Source: Candidatus Elusimicrobium euhamitermitis
GTDB lineage: Bacteria; Elusimicrobiota; Elusimicrobia; Elusimicrobiales; Elusimicrobiaceae
DNA: 19,428 bases
NCBI GenBank assembly: GCA_031254225.1
Contig: JAIRUU010000107.1
Location: 1 to 19,428, forward strand
Reading direction: 5' to 3'
The notes beneath the pieces were generated by a model, which saw only the letters and a program-made list of their open reading frames with translations, had not been told where the DNA came from and made no database searches. Below are positions 13,702-19,428 of this stretch, one piece after another. Position 1 is the first letter of the stretch. Every line of letters starts with the position of its first letter. A program made the position numbers and the translations under genes.

Positions 13702-15414
13702 TTAAACGTTCTCCGGTATGGTAAAAGTTATCAGCGCGCCTTTGCCTGATTGCGGGCGCCGCGCTTTTATCGCGCCGCCGTGCGCGGCCACAATCTGTTT
13801 TGCTATGGTAAGTCCCAGGCCGTAGCCTTTGGAAGATTCCGTCTTATGGTATTTTTGAAAAACCGCTTTCATTTCTTTTTCCTCAATGCCCCGGCCCGTG
13901 TCTTCAACGGAAAAAACAGCGTTTCTACCGTCATGGTCATAAGTTACCGCTATAAATCCGGCGGCGGTAAATTTCAGGCTGTTGGTCAACAGGTTGCTGA
14001 GCACGCGCGCCAGCAGTTTCTCATCGCCGAAAACGGGTTTGGCGCTTTTAATTTTTACGCGCAGCTCAATATTTTTTTGCGCGGCGGCGGGTTTTATTAT
14101 GTCAATATTTTTGCGCGTAAAATTGCCGGCGTTAAAGTTTTTTCTGACGGGTTTGAGCATTCCCGTTTCAAGTTTTGAAGCGTCTAAAATATTTTCAAGC
14201 AGCACGGAAAGATTGGCAAGCGCTTCCTTCATGACGGCTATATATTCCCGTTCCTCTTCTTTTGTAAATTTGCTGCTTTGCAGCAGCTCAACATAACCCT
14301 GCAGACCGAGCACGGGCGCGCGCAAATCATGCGCTACCGCCTTAAAAATAAATTCTTTAACTTCGCTGACCTGCTGCTTCAGCTGCAGGTCGCGGTAATC
14401 TTTTACGGCGAGAGTCATGGCGTTAAAAGAATCAATTAAAGTATTAAGTTCCGCCCAGGCGGAATCTTTTTCCACCGGCGCGTCAAATTTCCCTTTTGCA
14501 ACGCGCTTTGCGCCGGCCGTCAGCGCGGTAATAGGATTTGCTATGCCTCCCGCAAAAGAATAGGCCGCGAAATACGCAAGCAGCGCCGTGACAATTATAA
14601 AGAACAGCAGGAACGCCGTGATAGCGTTTATTGATTTAAACGCTTCATTCTTTTGCTGCAAAACGGCTATAAACGCGTCCCCGACCGGCGAGGGCTCTAT
14701 CGCGCCTATATAAGCGGTGCCGTCGTACCCTTTTAGATTTTTCTGCAGTTTGCCGCCGCCTAAAATAGCGGAGTTAAGACGGTAGGGAGAAATAATCTGC
14801 CCTTCTCCGCGGTCTGACATAAAAATATTTCCGTTTTTCGCGATAAGATAAAGCCTGCCGGTGGAGCCTATTGTTGTGGTCTCAATCCTGTTCCAAAGTT
14901 TATAAAAACTTACCACGCCGAAAATGAATTTTCCGTTTTTAAGAGGATAAATAAATTCGGCTATGGGCAGGCCTAATTTAGTGTCAAAACTGCTTACGTT
15001 AAGACGGTTTTGCTTCCTTATATAATCAAGAGACTCGTCTTCGGACAAATCCAAAACGCCCATGGGACCGGTTATATATTTGGGGCCGGCTTTATAAATT
15101 TCTTTGCCGTTTTCGTCCAGCACGGCGAGCATAAGAAAGTCGGGGTTGGCGGAAAGCGCGTCTTCAAGCTTTTGCAGCGTGTCGGTTTTATTGTTTAAAT
15201 TTTTTTCAATGCCGCCGGCAAAAGACAGACGCCAGGCCATATCGTCAATGTGCTGGGCCATGAAAGAGGAGGCCATTTTAGCAAGATTGTCATGCGTTTC
15301 TAAAATATTGTTTTTGGCGTAACCCTGGTAATAAAACACAAGCATGCTTACCGGTATAAGCGGCACAAAAACCACAAGCAGAAACATTTTGAAAAGCCGT
15401 GAAAATATGGTCAT
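13702..15414 (-). CDS. Membrane sensor histidine kinase with Cache-like sensor domain
   Basis: A 570-residue sensor kinase. TM1 is about 8-28 and TM2 about 264-288. Between them lies an extracytoplasmic region of about 235 residues of double-Cache character (FLMLAVLDENGKEIYKAG, GRLYLIAKNGNIFMSDRG). A HAMP linker follows TM2 (about 288-340). The dimerisation/phosphoacceptor motif is VAH362DLRAPVLGLQGY. The ATPase domain has N-box NLLTNSLKF (about 475), G1 DTGRGIEE (about 503) and G2 GYGLGLTIAKQI (about 530). It is complete and should be active, sensing a small ligand outside the cell. No response regulator gene is in the window, so it is an orphan here. No Shine-Dalgarno; TATAAT lies 6 nt before the ATG. 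It is first in the operon with the DUF3307-like and exonuclease genes. Confidence 0.92.
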   Translation of the reverse strand: MTIFSRLFKMFLLVVFVPLIPVSMLVFYYQGYAKNNILETHDNLAKMASSFMAQHIDDMAWRLSFAGGIEKNLNNKTDTLQKLEDALSANPDFLMLAVLDENGKEIYKAGPKYITGPMGVLDLSEDESLDYIRKQNRLNVSSFDTKLGLPIAEFIYPLKNGKFIFGVVSFYKLWNRIETTTIGSTGRLYLIAKNGNIFMSDRGEGQIISPYRLNSAILGGGKLQKNLKGYDGTAYIGAIEPSPVGDAFIAVLQQKNEAFKSINAITAFLLFFIIVTALLAYFAAYSFAGGIANPITALTAGAKRVAKGKFDAPVEKDSAWAELNTLIDSFNAMTLAVKDYRDLQLKQQVSEVKEFIFKAVAHDLRAPVLGLQGYVELLQSSKFTKEEEREYIAVMKEALANLSVLLENILDASKLETGMLKPVRKNFNAGNFTRKNIDIIKPAAAQKNIELRVKIKSAKPVFGDEKLLARVLSNLLTNSLKFTAAGFIAVTYDHDGRNAVFSVEDTGRGIEEKEMKAVFQKYHKTESSKGYGLGLTIAKQIVAAHGGAIKARRPQSGKGALITFTIPENV

Positions 15415-15420
15415 AAAACT

Positions 15421-15426
15421 ATTATA
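15421..15426 (-). promoter_or_regulatory. Candidate -10 box of the histidine kinase gene
   Basis: A perfect TATAAT on the minus strand, 6 nt before the ATG and within the 20-nt gap after the thioesterase stop. There is no ribosome binding site between. No -35 consensus is seen. It is consistent with a leaderless transcript. Confidence 0.45.
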
Positions 15427-15434
15427 CCTATATA

Positions 15435-15908
15435 TTACTCTCTAACGGTCGTCCTCTTCCACTCTTCCTCTTCTTCTGTCCAGGCGGACAAAATGCCCTG
15501 CGGCGGTTTCATGATTATTGCGCTGCACGCCGCGCTGACGGTGCCGTCGGGCAGGACAATTTCGCCTTCAACCACCGCTTTGGTTGTTCCTGTTTTTTTA
15601 ACGCGGCCATAAATTTTAAGTTTTGTGTTTGTCGGCGTAATTTTTTTATAAACTATTTCAAGTTTCAATGTTACCATAAGCGCGTCCGGCCCGTTGTCCA
15701 TTAAAATAGCGCGGCCAGAAGTTTCGTCCAGCAGCGCGGCAACTATGCCGCCGTGCACTATGCCAGGGTAAGAACGGTAGTGCTCGGAAATCTCAGTTTC
15801 GCACAGCACTGTTTTTGTTTCTTTGTCCTGCGTCCAGGAAACGCGCAGGCCGTGCGGGTTGTTTCTTCCGCAGAGAAAGCAGCCTAAAGAAGTAGGTTGT
15901 CTTGTCAT
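15435..15908 (-). CDS. PaaI/THEM4-like hotdog thioesterase
   Basis: A 157-residue hotdog-fold (4HBT) acyl-CoA thioesterase-like protein. It begins with the CFLCGRNNPHGL block (C10, C13) typical of one PaaI-like subgroup. The active-site segment is GIVHGGIVAALLDE (H52-G-G, D61/E62). Later strands VTLKLEIVYKKI and LKIYGRVKKTGTTKAVVEGEI complete the fold. It probably hydrolyses an acyl-CoA of unknown identity in the cytoplasm. The charged C-terminal tail (EEEEEWKR) is not conserved in the family as I know it. AGGGG upstream of the ATG serves as ribosome binding site. It is divergent from the CYTH gene, with 52 nt between starts. Confidence 0.87.
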   Translation of the reverse strand: MTRQPTSLGCFLCGRNNPHGLRVSWTQDKETKTVLCETEISEHYRSYPGIVHGGIVAALLDETSGRAILMDNGPDALMVTLKLEIVYKKITPTNTKLKIYGRVKKTGTTKAVVEGEIVLPDGTVSAACSAIIMKPPQGILSAWTEEEEEWKRTTVRE

Positions 15909-15947
15909 AATATTATCCCCTGTTAATAATCAACTATAAAGATATTG

Positions 15948-15953
15948 TAGAAT
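15948..15953 (+). promoter_or_regulatory. Candidate -10 box of the CYTH gene
   Basis: TAGAAT lies 7 nt before the ATG at 15961, with only TTTATTT between and no ribosome binding site. The layout is the same as at radC, buk and the histidine kinase gene. Confidence 0.4.
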
Positions 15954-15960
15954 TTTATTT

Positions 15961-16542
15961 ATGGAACGCGAGTATGAATTTAAATGGGCGGCAAAAACTC
16001 CGCGGGATTTTAAAATATTTTTAGGCGCGCTGCGCGGTTTGGCGCGCGCCGGCCGGCCGGCGCGCAGGGGGATAAAAGATATATATTTTGATTCGGCGGC
16101 AAAATATTATTCCGAAAATAAAATTTCCTGCAGGCTCCGGCGCGAAAATAAAAAATTTATTCTTACTTTGAAAGGGGCCTCGGAAATTGTCGGCGGCCTG
16201 GCTTCGCGCGGAGAGAAAAATTTCAGGCTTAAAAGCGTTAACGCCGCGGCTGCAAAAAAGGAAATGCTGCAATTCCTGCCCGATAAAAATATTAAAAAAA
16301 TTTTTACCGTTACAAACAAAAGAACGGTTTATAAAATCAAAAAAAGTTTTGAGGCGGAAATTTGTTTTGACGATTTTTTTATAAACGCGGGCGGCAGAAA
16401 AAGACGTATGTTTGAAATAGAAATGGAACTTAAAAAAGGGCGGAAAAATATTTTTAAAAATTTTGCGCGGCGGATTGCCGGAAAAATAAATTTAAAATTT
16501 GCAAAAATTTCAAAAGTTAAAACCGCGCTGTCAATGTTGTAA
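15961..16542 (+). CDS. CYTH domain protein (triphosphate-binding)
   Basis: A 193-residue CYTH (CyaB/thiamine triphosphatase) protein. The N-terminal signature ExExK is present as E4-Y-E6-F-K8. Further tunnel residues are in SCRLRRENKKFILTLKG (basic and acidic alternation), VTNKRTVY, EICFDDFF and FEIEMEL. Members hydrolyse inorganic or organic triphosphates with metal ions, or in class IV form cAMP. Which applies is not readable. There is no CHAD domain. It is very basic overall and its codons are unusually A-rich in the second half, while the stretch at 16041-16066 is pure G+C. It has its own promoter and no close downstream partner. Confidence 0.88.
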   Translation: MEREYEFKWAAKTPRDFKIFLGALRGLARAGRPARRGIKDIYFDSAAKYYSENKISCRLRRENKKFILTLKGASEIVGGLASRGEKNFRLKSVNAAAAKKEMLQFLPDKNIKKIFTVTNKRTVYKIKKSFEAEICFDDFFINAGGRKRRMFEIEMELKKGRKNIFKNFARRIAGKINLKFAKISKVKTALSML

Positions 16543-16599
16543 TTTACGTCTCAAAAAATAAAAATAAAATTTTTGCGGCGGAAATTTATAAAAAAATTG

Positions 16600-16628
16600 T
16601 TGCAATTTTTTCGTTTTTGTGATATTAT
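16600..16628 (+). promoter_or_regulatory. Sigma-70-type promoter of the lysine-rich peptide gene
   Basis: -35 TTGCAA (16600-16605), 17-nt spacer, and -10 TATTAT (16623-16628) with the extended element TGA just before. This is the best canonical promoter in the window. It predicts transcription from about 16635 and a leader of about 30 nt. Confidence 0.75.
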
Positions 16629-16665
16629 TTTGTTGAGGTTAAAACTAAATCTCAGGAGAGCTAAA

Positions 16666-16761
16666 ATGCCTGCTAAAAAAGCCAAAAAGCCTGCCATGAA
16701 GAAATGCGGCGGCTGCAAAAAACCCGCTAAAAAAGCGAAGAAAGCTGCTAAAAAGAAATAA
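16666..16761 (+). CDS. 31-residue lysine-rich peptide with CGGC, histone-tail-like
   Basis: ATG with AGGAGAG 6-12 nt upstream, then 31 codons and TAA. Nearly half of the residues are Lys, in KKAKKP and AKKAKKAAKKK blocks like histone H1 or bacterial Hc1-type tails. In the middle is a single CGGC (C14, C17), which could bind a metal with a partner or form a disulfide. It has its own strong promoter upstream and a perfect terminator downstream, so it is expressed alone and probably highly. Being so basic it would be expected to bind DNA or RNA. In-frame codons upstream to 16573 exist but lie before the promoter. Not recognised as a named gene; nucleoid or ribosome association is inference. Confidence 0.8.
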   Translation: MPAKKAKKPAMKKCGGCKKPAKKAKKAAKKK

Positions 16762-16774
16762 GCTTTAAGTACCC

Positions 16775-16805
16775 AAGCCCCGTTTGAAAAAACGGGGCTT
16801 TTTAT
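16775..16805 (+). terminator. Rho-independent terminator
   Basis: The perfect 11-bp stem AAGCCCCGTTT / AAACGGGGCTT (16775-16785, 16790-16800) has loop GAAA followed by T5. It ends the lysine-rich peptide transcript and lies between that gene and the convergent hydE stop. Confidence 0.93.
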
Positions 16806-17839
16806 TTTATATTTCTTGCTCTAAACCTTTGGCTGTCCCCGCCTTCGCCGTAGGCGACGGTTTCTCCGTATTTTTTAAGCTCGGATAAAATATTTTTATC
16901 CAGCGTTTCTTCGGGCCGCTCGTATAAACTGTAATCCGCGCGGTTTTGCCGCGGCGTCAGATTTAACATAATAACATTTGCGCCCGCGCTTACCGCAAGT
17001 TCTTTGCCGCGCGAAGACAGCGCGTCAAAAGAAGTGGCCGCGGCAATATTAATATCCGGCATGAGCAGCCGCAGCGCGGACACCGCGTTGAGCGACATAA
17101 ATAATCTGTTTTCCGGCGAAGGAGTTTCTTCGCGCAGTTCATAAAACGGCGTCTGTGAATGTTCCGCGTAAGGGCCCATTCCGCACATATCAATATCCGC
17201 GTCCAGAAAAAAAAGCAGGTCGTCCGCAATATCCGCCAGCGTTTGTTTGGGCAGGCCTATCATTGTGCCCGAGCCCGTCTGAAACCCCAATTTTTTCAAA
17301 TCTTCCAGGCAGCGCACGCGGTTTAATAAAATATGATTCTCGTCCTGCGGGTGCATTTTGGCGTACAGCCGCGGCGACGAAGATTCAATTTTCAGCAAAT
17401 ACCTGTCCGTGCCGGCGGTTTTCCAGCGGCGGTAAGTTTCGTAACTTTGTTCGCCGCAGGATAAAACTATTCTCAAATCAAAATTTTGTTTTATGGTTTT
17501 GACGATGTCTTCAACAAAGAGAGTAAAATTTTCCGAACAAATTTCGCCTGACTGAAGCGTGACCGAGCCCATGCGCTGCTCATGCGCGCGCGCCGCGGCC
17601 TGCAAAATTTCTTCTTTTGTAAGGGTGAATCTGTGAAGAGAGACGTTTGATTTTCTTATTCCGCAATAATAGCAGTCTTTGGCGCAGACGTTTGAAAATT
17701 CTATAAGCCCGCGCAGGAAAATTTTATCCGCGCGCTCTTTTCTCACGGCGTAAGCGCGCTGCCACAGCGCCTGCGCCGCGCTGCCGCGCAGCTCAAGCGC
17801 GCTTATTATGCCGCGCCGAGCGGGTTCAAAAATATACAT
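16802..17839 (-). CDS. hydE: [FeFe]-hydrogenase maturase HydE (radical SAM)
   Basis: A 345-residue radical SAM enzyme that acts with HydG and HydF to assemble the H-cluster of [FeFe]-hydrogenase, supplying part of the dithiomethylamine-bridged diiron unit. The [4Fe-4S] motif is C52-A-K-D-C56-Y-Y-C59 followed by GIRKSN, typical of HydE. Also visible: GSVTLQSGE, the VLSCGEQ strand, LLKIESSSPRLYAKMHP, the SGTMIGLPKQT block and the TPRQNRADYSLYE block. Length is normal. It overlaps the end of hydG by 14 nt, so it is translated from the same mRNA. hydF is not in the window. Confidence 0.93.
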   Translation of the reverse strand: MYIFEPARRGIISALELRGSAAQALWQRAYAVRKERADKIFLRGLIEFSNVCAKDCYYCGIRKSNVSLHRFTLTKEEILQAAARAHEQRMGSVTLQSGEICSENFTLFVEDIVKTIKQNFDLRIVLSCGEQSYETYRRWKTAGTDRYLLKIESSSPRLYAKMHPQDENHILLNRVRCLEDLKKLGFQTGSGTMIGLPKQTLADIADDLLFFLDADIDMCGMGPYAEHSQTPFYELREETPSPENRLFMSLNAVSALRLLMPDINIAAATSFDALSSRGKELAVSAGANVIMLNLTPRQNRADYSLYERPEETLDKNILSELKKYGETVAYGEGGDSQRFRARNIK

Positions 17840-19202
17840 CTCTTTTGCCTGAGCGGATTTCAGCCAGATTTTTTTTAATCTGCTCTTTTAAATTTTTGTC
17901 TTTAATTTGTCCGTCCACGGTTTTTTCAATAAGTTCAAAACCCTGCGCGGCCTGCGCGCCGTCCGCAAAATCATGCAGATATTCCGCAAAAGTAAACAAC
18001 GCGTTAGGCAGGCAGTGTTGTTTTATAAGACCAGGTTTTGCAATGTCCATAAAATCTTTACCCACGCGGCCGCGCCGGTAACAGCCCGTGCAGAACGATG
18101 GGACATGGTTATGCGCGGCGATATCTTCTATAACCTGCGCCAGAGTTCTGTGGTCGCCCAGAGAAAACTGCGCGCCGGCGCTGCCCTCTTCATAACCGCC
18201 GGGGTTAGTGCGCGAGCCGGCGGATATTTGCGATACTCCGAGTTCAACTGCGGCGCTGCGCATTTGCGCGTTTTCGCGCGTGCTCAAAATAATTCCGGTA
18301 TACGGCACGGCGAGGCGCAGGACGGCGATTACCTTTTTAAAATCAGTATCCGCAAGCTGGTACGGGGGATGTTCGCTGAGCTCCGAACCTTCTGCCGGCT
18401 CTATGCGCGGGACTGAAATTGTGTGCGGACCCACGCCGTATTTTTTTTCCAGGTATTCAATGTGGCTGAGCGTCGCCAAAATTTCATACTTATAATCATA
18501 CAGTCCCAGCAGCGGGCCTATGCCTATGTCATGCAAGCCGTTTTCAAGCGCGCGGTCCATCGCGCTCAGACGGTAATTGTAATCTTTTTTAGGGCCTGAG
18601 GTGTGGAGTTTTTTATAAGTTTCTTCGTGATAAGTTTCCTGAAACAGCTGGTAAGTTCCTATATTATGTTTGGAAAGCTCTTTAAATTCCGCGGCGGAAA
18701 GAGGGGCGATATTTACGTTTACGCGCCTTATACTATGCCCGTTCCAGCGGGTTTTGTAAACTGTGTCAACGGCGTCGTAAATATATTTCATGCCGCCGCC
18801 CGGGTACGCTTCTCCGGCGACAAGGAGTATTCTTTTGTGCCCCTGTTTTAAAAGTTCAATGGTTTCTTTTTCAATTTCCGCCTGCGTCAAAGCGCGGCGT
18901 TTGAGGGTTTTATTTGAGACGCGGAAAGCGCAGTAGAGGCATTCGTTGGCGCATATGTTTGAAATGTAAAGCGGCGCGAACAGAACCAGACGGTTGCCGT
19001 AAATTTCTTCTTTTACAAATTTTGCGGCGTCAAAAATTTTTTGTAATTTTTTTTCGTCGGAAACCATAAGAAGCGAAAGGGCCTCTTCTTTGGTTATACC
19101 TTTCAAAAGTTTTGCTTTATTAAGGATTGCGTCAATTTCTTTCTGCCAGGGCGTTTTGGTGTTTTTCAGGATGCTCGTGAGGAGTTTATCGTCAATTATC
19201 AT
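17826..19202 (-). CDS. hydG: [FeFe]-hydrogenase maturase HydG (radical SAM tyrosine lyase)
   Basis: A 458-residue radical SAM enzyme that cleaves tyrosine to give the CO and CN ligands of the H-cluster. The N-terminal SAM cluster is C84-A-N-E-C88-L-Y-C91. The auxiliary cluster is C371-T-G-C374 then C397, exactly the CX2CX22C spacing that separates HydG from ThiH. Other matches: LLVAGEAYPGG, HTSGPKKDYNYRL, VPRIEPAEGS and SAGSRTNPGGY. Both clusters are intact, so the enzyme should be active. The ATG has AAGAGG 6-11 nt upstream. It heads hydG-hydE. A hydrogenase structural gene is not in the window but is implied. A dksA-like gene lies upstream on the same strand behind a terminator. Confidence 0.96.
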   Translation of the reverse strand: MIIDDKLLTSILKNTKTPWQKEIDAILNKAKLLKGITKEEALSLLMVSDEKKLQKIFDAAKFVKEEIYGNRLVLFAPLYISNICANECLYCAFRVSNKTLKRRALTQAEIEKETIELLKQGHKRILLVAGEAYPGGGMKYIYDAVDTVYKTRWNGHSIRRVNVNIAPLSAAEFKELSKHNIGTYQLFQETYHEETYKKLHTSGPKKDYNYRLSAMDRALENGLHDIGIGPLLGLYDYKYEILATLSHIEYLEKKYGVGPHTISVPRIEPAEGSELSEHPPYQLADTDFKKVIAVLRLAVPYTGIILSTRENAQMRSAAVELGVSQISAGSRTNPGGYEEGSAGAQFSLGDHRTLAQVIEDIAAHNHVPSFCTGCYRRGRVGKDFMDIAKPGLIKQHCLPNALFTFAEYLHDFADGAQAAQGFELIEKTVDGQIKDKNLKEQIKKNLAEIRSGKRDVYF

Positions 19203-19252
19203 AATAACCTCTTAAATATATTTTATTAAATTAAAAGCACGCGGACAAATAA

Positions 19253-19282
19253 AAAACGGCTCCGTTTTATCGGAGCCGTTTT
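19253..19282 (-). terminator. Rho-independent terminator of the DksA/TraR-like gene
   Basis: The perfect stem AAAACGGCTCCG / CGGAGCCGTTTT with loop TTTTAT (19253-19282) extends on the minus strand into a T6 run (19251-19256 complement). It lies 18 nt after the stop at 19300. Confidence 0.9.
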
Positions 19283-19299
19283 GTCGGGTTGTAAAAGTA

Positions 19300-19428
19300 T
19301 TATACCGCGCCTTCTCTGGAACTTTGGCAGACTATGCAGTATCTTGCAAAGGGCAGCGCTTTAATTCTTTTCTTGGGCAGCGTCGCGCGGCAGTATTCGC
19401 ATTTGCCGTAAATGCCTTGGTCAATTTT
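19300..19428 (-). CDS. DksA/TraR C4 zinc-finger protein, C-terminal 42 residues
   Basis: Only the last 42 codons and the TAA are in the window. They carry the complete zinc finger of the DksA/TraR family: IDQGIYGKCEYCRATLP, then a basic segment KKRIKALPFA, then RYCIVCQ (C-x2-C and C-x2-C). DksA-type proteins bind the secondary channel of RNA polymerase and modulate transcription with ppGpp; short relatives (TraR, YbiI) act alone. The coiled-coil part that would tell these apart is outside the window. The stop is followed by a strong terminator, so it is not in the hydG mRNA. Confidence 0.88.
   Translation of the reverse strand, partial: KIDQGIYGKCEYCRATLPKKRIKALPFARYCIVCQSSREGAV

Overview
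The window looks like chromosome of a strictly anaerobic, fermentative, Gram-negative (diderm) bacterium. The signs are two [FeFe]-hydrogenase maturases (HydG, HydE), a butyrate kinase / phosphate butyryltransferase pair, an outer-membrane beta-barrel protein ending in Phe, a lipoprotein and a type IV pilin-like protein. Overall gene content and style (AT-rich intergenic regions, coding sequences rich in GCG/CGC codons, PilE-like proteins) remind me of Elusimicrobiota (Elusimicrobium-like). That assignment is inference from recall, not a database result.

Layout. 1-1627 (minus): the 5' part of a cysteine-rich secreted protein and an outer-membrane beta-barrel protein. Each is preceded by the same 35-bp element. 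1777-2463 (minus): radC. 2500-4768 (plus): an orphan lipoamide dehydrogenase, a small membrane protein and a TrmJ-type RNA methyltransferase, closed by a 198-bp imperfect palindrome. 4963-9850 (plus): a tight run of buk, ptb, a membrane-anchored M23 peptidase, an AAA_28-type NTPase, a SEC-C protein and a lipoprotein, ending in a strong terminator. 10046-10561 (plus): a pilin-like protein convergent with gpmI (10567-12120, minus). 12121-12403: a hairpin-rich leader/terminator region. 12404-15414 (minus): a histidine kinase, DUF3307-like membrane protein and DnaQ-type exonuclease operon. 15435-15908 (minus): a hotdog thioesterase. 15961-16542 (plus): a CYTH protein. 16666-16761 (plus): a 31-residue lysine-rich peptide with its own promoter and terminator. 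16802-19202 (minus): hydG-hydE. 19300-19428 (minus): the C-terminus of a DksA/TraR zinc-finger protein.

How they work together. HydG and HydE make parts of the H-cluster of an [FeFe]-hydrogenase and so support H2-evolving fermentation. Ptb and Buk turn an acyl-CoA into acyl-phosphate and then carboxylate plus ATP. GpmI is glycolytic. RadC, TrmJ, DnaQ and the M23 peptidase are housekeeping. The surface-related genes (cysteine-rich protein, beta-barrel, pilin, pilin-head-like lipoprotein) are the least conventional part.

No tRNA, rRNA, CRISPR array, transposase or phage gene was seen. No stretch longer than 300 bases lacks a gene. The most interesting non-textbook signals are the shared 35-bp element, the palindrome after trmJ, a recurring arrangement of a -10-like box 6-7 nt before an ATG with no Shine-Dalgarno (candidate leaderless mRNAs), a pilin start codon set in a perfect hairpin loop, and a lipoprotein whose soluble domain resembles the head of the neighbouring pilin.
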